8,430 bases of DNA from the NCBI GenBank assembly GCA_020638695.1, contig JACKIB010000051.1:1-8430 (forward strand), written 5' to 3'. Below, one piece after another: positions 7,801-8,430 of this stretch (positions are counted from its first letter, which is position 1; every line of letters starts with the position of its first letter). A program made the translations under genes and the position numbers. This DNA comes from Planctomycetota bacterium. Its GTDB lineage: Bacteria > Planctomycetota > UBA1135 > UBA2386. Under the pieces are notes generated by a model, which did not search any database, had not been told where the DNA came from, and saw nothing but the letters and a program-made list of their open reading frames with translations.

Positions 7801-8146
7801 CCGCAACGCCAACGTGCTGGTCGAGGTGCACGCCGGCGGCATCACCCGCCGCAAGGCGCACTACGCGAACTCGCTCGACATCGTGTGGAACGAGGGCTAC
7901 GGGCAGCTGAAGGTCGCGGAGCGCAAGTCCGGCCGACCGCTGCACACGGTCTACGTCAAGGTGTTCGCGCGGATGACCAACGGCCAGGTTCGGTTCTACA
8001 AGGACGGCTACACCGACCTGCGCGGTCGCTACGACTTCGCCTCCCTGTCGACCACCGACATGCCGCGAGTGGCGCGGTTTGCCATCCTGGTGTTGAGCGA
8101 GGACCGAGGTGCGGTGATCCGTGAGGTGGCGCCGCCGGCGCAGTAG
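1805..8146 (+). CDS. Giant secreted alpha-2-macroglobulin-like protein without thioester motif
   Basis: The product has 2113 residues. Residues 1-24 are a signal peptide (MQRTLAAFFALALYLPFGTA, cleavage likely after SIRA); no lipobox Cys follows, so it should be soluble in the periplasm or outside. The ATG at 1805 was chosen because the signal peptide starts there; the frame is open back to a GTG at 1553, but that part is not protein-like. Visible order: helical repeat-like region (26-430); beta-rich macroglobulin-like strands (436-528, 540-591, then to about 950); Gly-rich basic segment (1026-1058); FLPEPAVVLTNLRADATGTV (1069-1088), resembling the A2M block after the bait; helices (about 1168-1317); charged linker (1336-1417); a beta module with TNPSSTPRKLELLLQIPEG (about 1577-1595); helices (1673-1899); a C-terminal beta region (1923-2113). 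None of its nine Cys lies in CxEQ. Known A2Ms trap proteases; that role here is inferred. No Shine-Dalgarno is seen; a terminator follows closely, so it is probably monocistronic. Confidence 0.85.
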   Translation: MQRTLAAFFALALYLPFGTASIRAQGTPIGFEEQWALATDRAKALEQLIPGTVDYYYYRCRLLQDTGKLDQVGPLLQAWMQRHGRSARVEEIENRQALLGFASDPQGTYRFLQQRLGLRFDDQQQRAGAQRELPTALDPSSVSAAAFARRALARYPNSTRGFRERALEGLLASQLSDDLLMDLLRRLDRPDVPTLPAAVVRNLSHRRSRGFGSLPIHGKLLLEQLEECLRLSPNLLLDDRFVSTYLRRLVPDDDVAWQRHPAAREAYLDRLQAFADRLPLAYVSLKAHVLHHRLRHDLELGKQDQERFRAYLRLPRNTGYVRQEFLRRAQRAGQVVDPGRGFPTGMPQIGDDHKLVRAYFMHFFRGVDSYEAYRETVSDAYLKRVFAETKILYGEGDMERWYSLLDDPTYYERLKERVEIEFAATQPRHYGAADPVVLEVDVKNVKKLLVKVFEINTFNYYRTLGNEVDASIALDGLVANEERTMEFGEPPLRRVRRRIELAGLERPGVFVVELIGNGLSSRAVIHKGMLQFTEYPGAAGHVFTVRSRDGVPLRDATLWFGGKQYQPDGRGEIVVPYSTKPGMHTVILQHGRLCTLAKFRHDAERYELLAGFHLDRESLLSRRRARLLVRPSLQLNGRLISFEALEQPVLSIRSRDRDGVDAVLEVRDLKLTADRELVREIEVPAGLSVVSVWLRGRVQSLSQGKKLDLRTRDATFTVNEIDTTAQIACPLLGKSARGYALDLLGKNGEPKASRAVTLELIHRDYVEPFAVTLRTDASGRIQLGALDGIVLVQAKGMLPKPRWWHLQSTARTWPSELNGLSGQTLRVPYQGDAQQLSRGVASLIETGAGAFRRDAFEHLALQGGFLELRNLAPGDYDLYLKEPGQRISVRITKGTLQSGWAVGRDRMLPVRHQAPLHITGAELAAGGLEVKLENAGEDARVHVVVTRYLQAFDAFGQLTVTQSRGAAAMDIEGLDSTYHSGREIGDEYRYILDRRFAKKYPGNMLARPGLILNPWALEDAARSAPGMQGGAGGKWGGRSGGNKRASAIGRDGKGGYDGFSPGTFANLEFLPEPAVVLTNLRADATGTVRIPAGSLGAGQQVHIVAVDRDDTVYTSLTRPETKLEPRKQQLKRGLAADKHFVERRQIEFVAAGNVAEVGDAATARAETYDSLAAVYRLFATLSGDDHLAEFAFVLQWPKLSAEQKRVLYDKHACHELHFFLRAKDPGFFKAVVQPYLANKAHKTFLDHWLLDADLKPYLDSWAFQHLNIVEKILLARRVSGEGAAIRRHVRELFELQPRDPQQLARLFDTALKSNDLLVGVQGVGGKLRNLQEKLERQEHAKRPAPGGPPARARAGRSGAPEKKSKEAGRRRFAADRERENRDKDAAVEEEAEGAPAEAPAADDAKDERADFARRKAVSELYRAPDPTRALVESNYWRRRDVEHDAALIDANAFWRDFAEAPADRPFISTHVAEATGNFAEMMLALAVLDLPFEAAEHATEVDGSRLTLRAKNSLLLVRKELVDVDRDRGGARTPVLVSQNYYRLDEPYRFEGGERFDAFLSGEFLIDVAYGCRVVVTNPSSTPRKLELLLQIPEGAIPVRGGFYTKGVRLELAAYATSSLEYAFYFPVAGAVPHYPVQVARDGKLVAFAEPTKLDVVAEPSSVDKTSWQYISQSGTAEQVLAYLGSANLQRTELDKIAWRMRDAAVFGKVIGLLRSHHAYSGKLWSYGVLHADAAATREFLSHLDRFVHRCGMALQSPLLTIDPTERHSYQRIEYEPLHNPRAHRIGKQWRILNHHFASQYHRFLTVLGHRATLDAADWMSATYYLLLQDRVEEALACFGRVRVEQLPMRIQYDYMRAYLDFFSPEHDQARTIAGQYRDYPVLRWRRLFAEIGQQLDEAGGKAVAKGDKDDRTRRQTELAAQEPALDIDIEAQKITLTHRNLDSCEVRYYKMDVEFLFSTQPFVQQGSGSFAFIRPNKSETRNLSKTANSSVFDLPEEFRNANVLVEVHAGGITRRKAHYANSLDIVWNEGYGQLKVAERKSGRPLHTVYVKVFARMTNGQVRFYKDGYTDLRGRYDFASLSTTDMPRVARFAILVLSEDRGAVIREVAPPAQ

Positions 8147-8153
8147 GGCTCGT

Positions 8154-8181
8154 CGCGCGCAGGGTCGCCCTCGCGCGTTTT
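8154..8181 (+). terminator. Intrinsic terminator of the giant gene
   Basis: CGCGCG (8154-8159) and AGGG (8161-8164) pair with CCCT (8168-8171) and CGCGCG (8172-8177). This makes a 10-bp stem with one bulged C and a 3-base TCG loop, followed directly by TTTT (8178-8181). It begins 7 bases after the TAG stop at 8144-8146. The strong stem plus T-tract and its position make it a good Rho-independent terminator, though the T-tract is short. Confidence 0.7.
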
Positions 8182-8271
8182 CAGCGATGTCGCCGGGAGC
8201 CGTCGACTCGTGAGCGGCGCGGGTCAGGAGTCTGCGCCACGGGATGACAATCCATGAGATCCGCGCCTTCC

Positions 8272-8289
8272 GGCACCCGGCACCCCCCC
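8272..8289 (+). repeat. Tandem GGCACCC pair with C-run
   Basis: GGCACCC occurs twice in tandem (8272-8278 and 8279-8285), and the second copy runs on into a stretch of seven C (8283-8289). This is low-complexity sequence inside the interval between the inverted-repeat arms, prone to slippage. No function is proposed. Confidence 0.5.
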
Positions 8290-8292
8290 GAA

Positions 8293-8327
8293 CGCCTCGC
8301 CGAATCGACCAATTCGGATGCGTTTTT
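8293..8327 (+). terminator. Hairpin with downstream T-run, weak terminator-like element
   Basis: CCGAAT (8300-8305) pairs with ATTCGG (8312-8317) over a 6-base loop. CGC (8293-8295) can pair with GCG (8320-8322) across an internal loop, and TTTTT follows (8323-8327). The shape resembles an intrinsic terminator. It lies between the arms of the long inverted repeat, so it might instead be an inner hairpin of one larger RNA structure or end a short transcript. Confidence 0.35.
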
Positions 8328-8403
8328 GGGCGGCGACCTCTGCCGAATCCACGCACCTCCCGAATCGCCCTTCCGTGGCGCAGAGTCTTGGCCCGGACTA
8401 CTC

Positions 8404-8430
8404 ATGACCGAGCTGCTGCGATCGCGCAAG
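8404..8430 (+). CDS. Possible start of a gene cut by the window edge (MTELLRSRK...)
   Basis: ATG at 8404 opens a frame of nine codons, MTELLRSRK, that runs off the window. No Shine-Dalgarno precedes it, as for the other starts here. The segment matches 1611-1637 at 23 of 27 bases. The ATG lies in the outer arm of the long inverted repeat and could be base-paired in the RNA. Nine codons cannot establish a gene, and the conserved segment may be a non-coding repeat instead. Confidence 0.3.

Larger units (their letters stand above)
8208..8407 (+). repeat. Long imperfect inverted repeat between genes
   Basis: The core arms 8221-8242 and 8373-8394 are complementary at 19 of 22 positions. As plus-strand RNA, two of the three differences become G-U pairs, leaving one G-G mismatch. 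TCTGCGCCACGG (8231-8242) pairs perfectly with 8373-8384. The outer part pairs again: TCGTGAG (8208-8214) with CTCATGA (8401-8407... written 5' to 3' as 8402-8408 within one base), which covers the possible ATG at 8404. About 130 bases lie between the arms and hold no open frame of note. It could be a structured leader, a small RNA or a small non-autonomous repeat element. Confidence 0.6.

Noticed and set aside
1805..8146. A thioester (CxEQ) or a lipoprotein lipobox in the giant protein
   Set aside because: All nine Cys were checked in the translation; none is in CxEQ, and none lies near the signal-peptide cleavage site.
5147..8356. A 1069-residue open frame on the minus strand opposite the giant gene
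   Set aside because: Its translation is Arg/Gln/Val/Leu-rich without domains or a signal peptide. It is a typical antisense shadow of a GC-rich gene with strong third-position bias.
1..8430. CRISPR arrays, tRNA or rRNA genes, insertion sequences
   Set aside because: No regularly spaced repeats, no tRNA-like cloverleaf seen and no transposase frame were found on reading both strands.

Overview
The window is GC-rich (roughly two-thirds G+C by eye) bacterial DNA. It holds one complete giant gene, one complete divergent membrane-protein gene, the tail of a third gene and possibly the first codons of a fourth. Neither complete gene has a recognisable Shine-Dalgarno sequence. That, the GC content and the very large secreted multidomain protein would fit a high-GC planctomycete-like bacterium. 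This taxonomic guess is an inference with low confidence.

Layout. Bases 1-87 are the 3' end of a plus-strand gene. It converges on, and overlaps by 44 bases, the 3' end of a minus-strand gene (44-1270) for a polytopic GT-C type glycosyltransferase. Bases 1271-1804 are a 534-base divergent intergenic region with several dyad elements (paired GCCC(A/G)TGGGC palindromes, mutually exclusive hairpins) but no clear promoter. Bases 1805-8146 encode a secreted protein of 2113 residues. It begins with a signal peptide, and long helical stretches alternate with beta-sandwich-like stretches. It has the general layout of an alpha-2-macroglobulin (A2M): macroglobulin-like strands, a Gly- and Lys/Arg-rich bait-like segment, then a segment resembling the conserved A2M block that follows the bait. 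No CxEQ thioester motif is present. A good intrinsic terminator lies 7 bases after its stop codon.

Bases 8182-8403 carry a long imperfect inverted repeat (arms near 8208-8242 and 8373-8407) around a smaller hairpin. The second arm covers an ATG at 8404 that may start a gene cut by the window edge. The nine codons at that ATG closely match a segment at 1611-1637 upstream of the giant gene, so the giant gene is flanked by a degenerate direct repeat.

How the genes work together. The glycosyltransferase probably builds or modifies a lipid-linked or envelope glycan. The giant protein is probably periplasmic or extracellular. Nothing beyond divergent adjacency links them. The most notable item is the giant thioester-less A2M-like protein; the repeat structures around it are the next most interesting.
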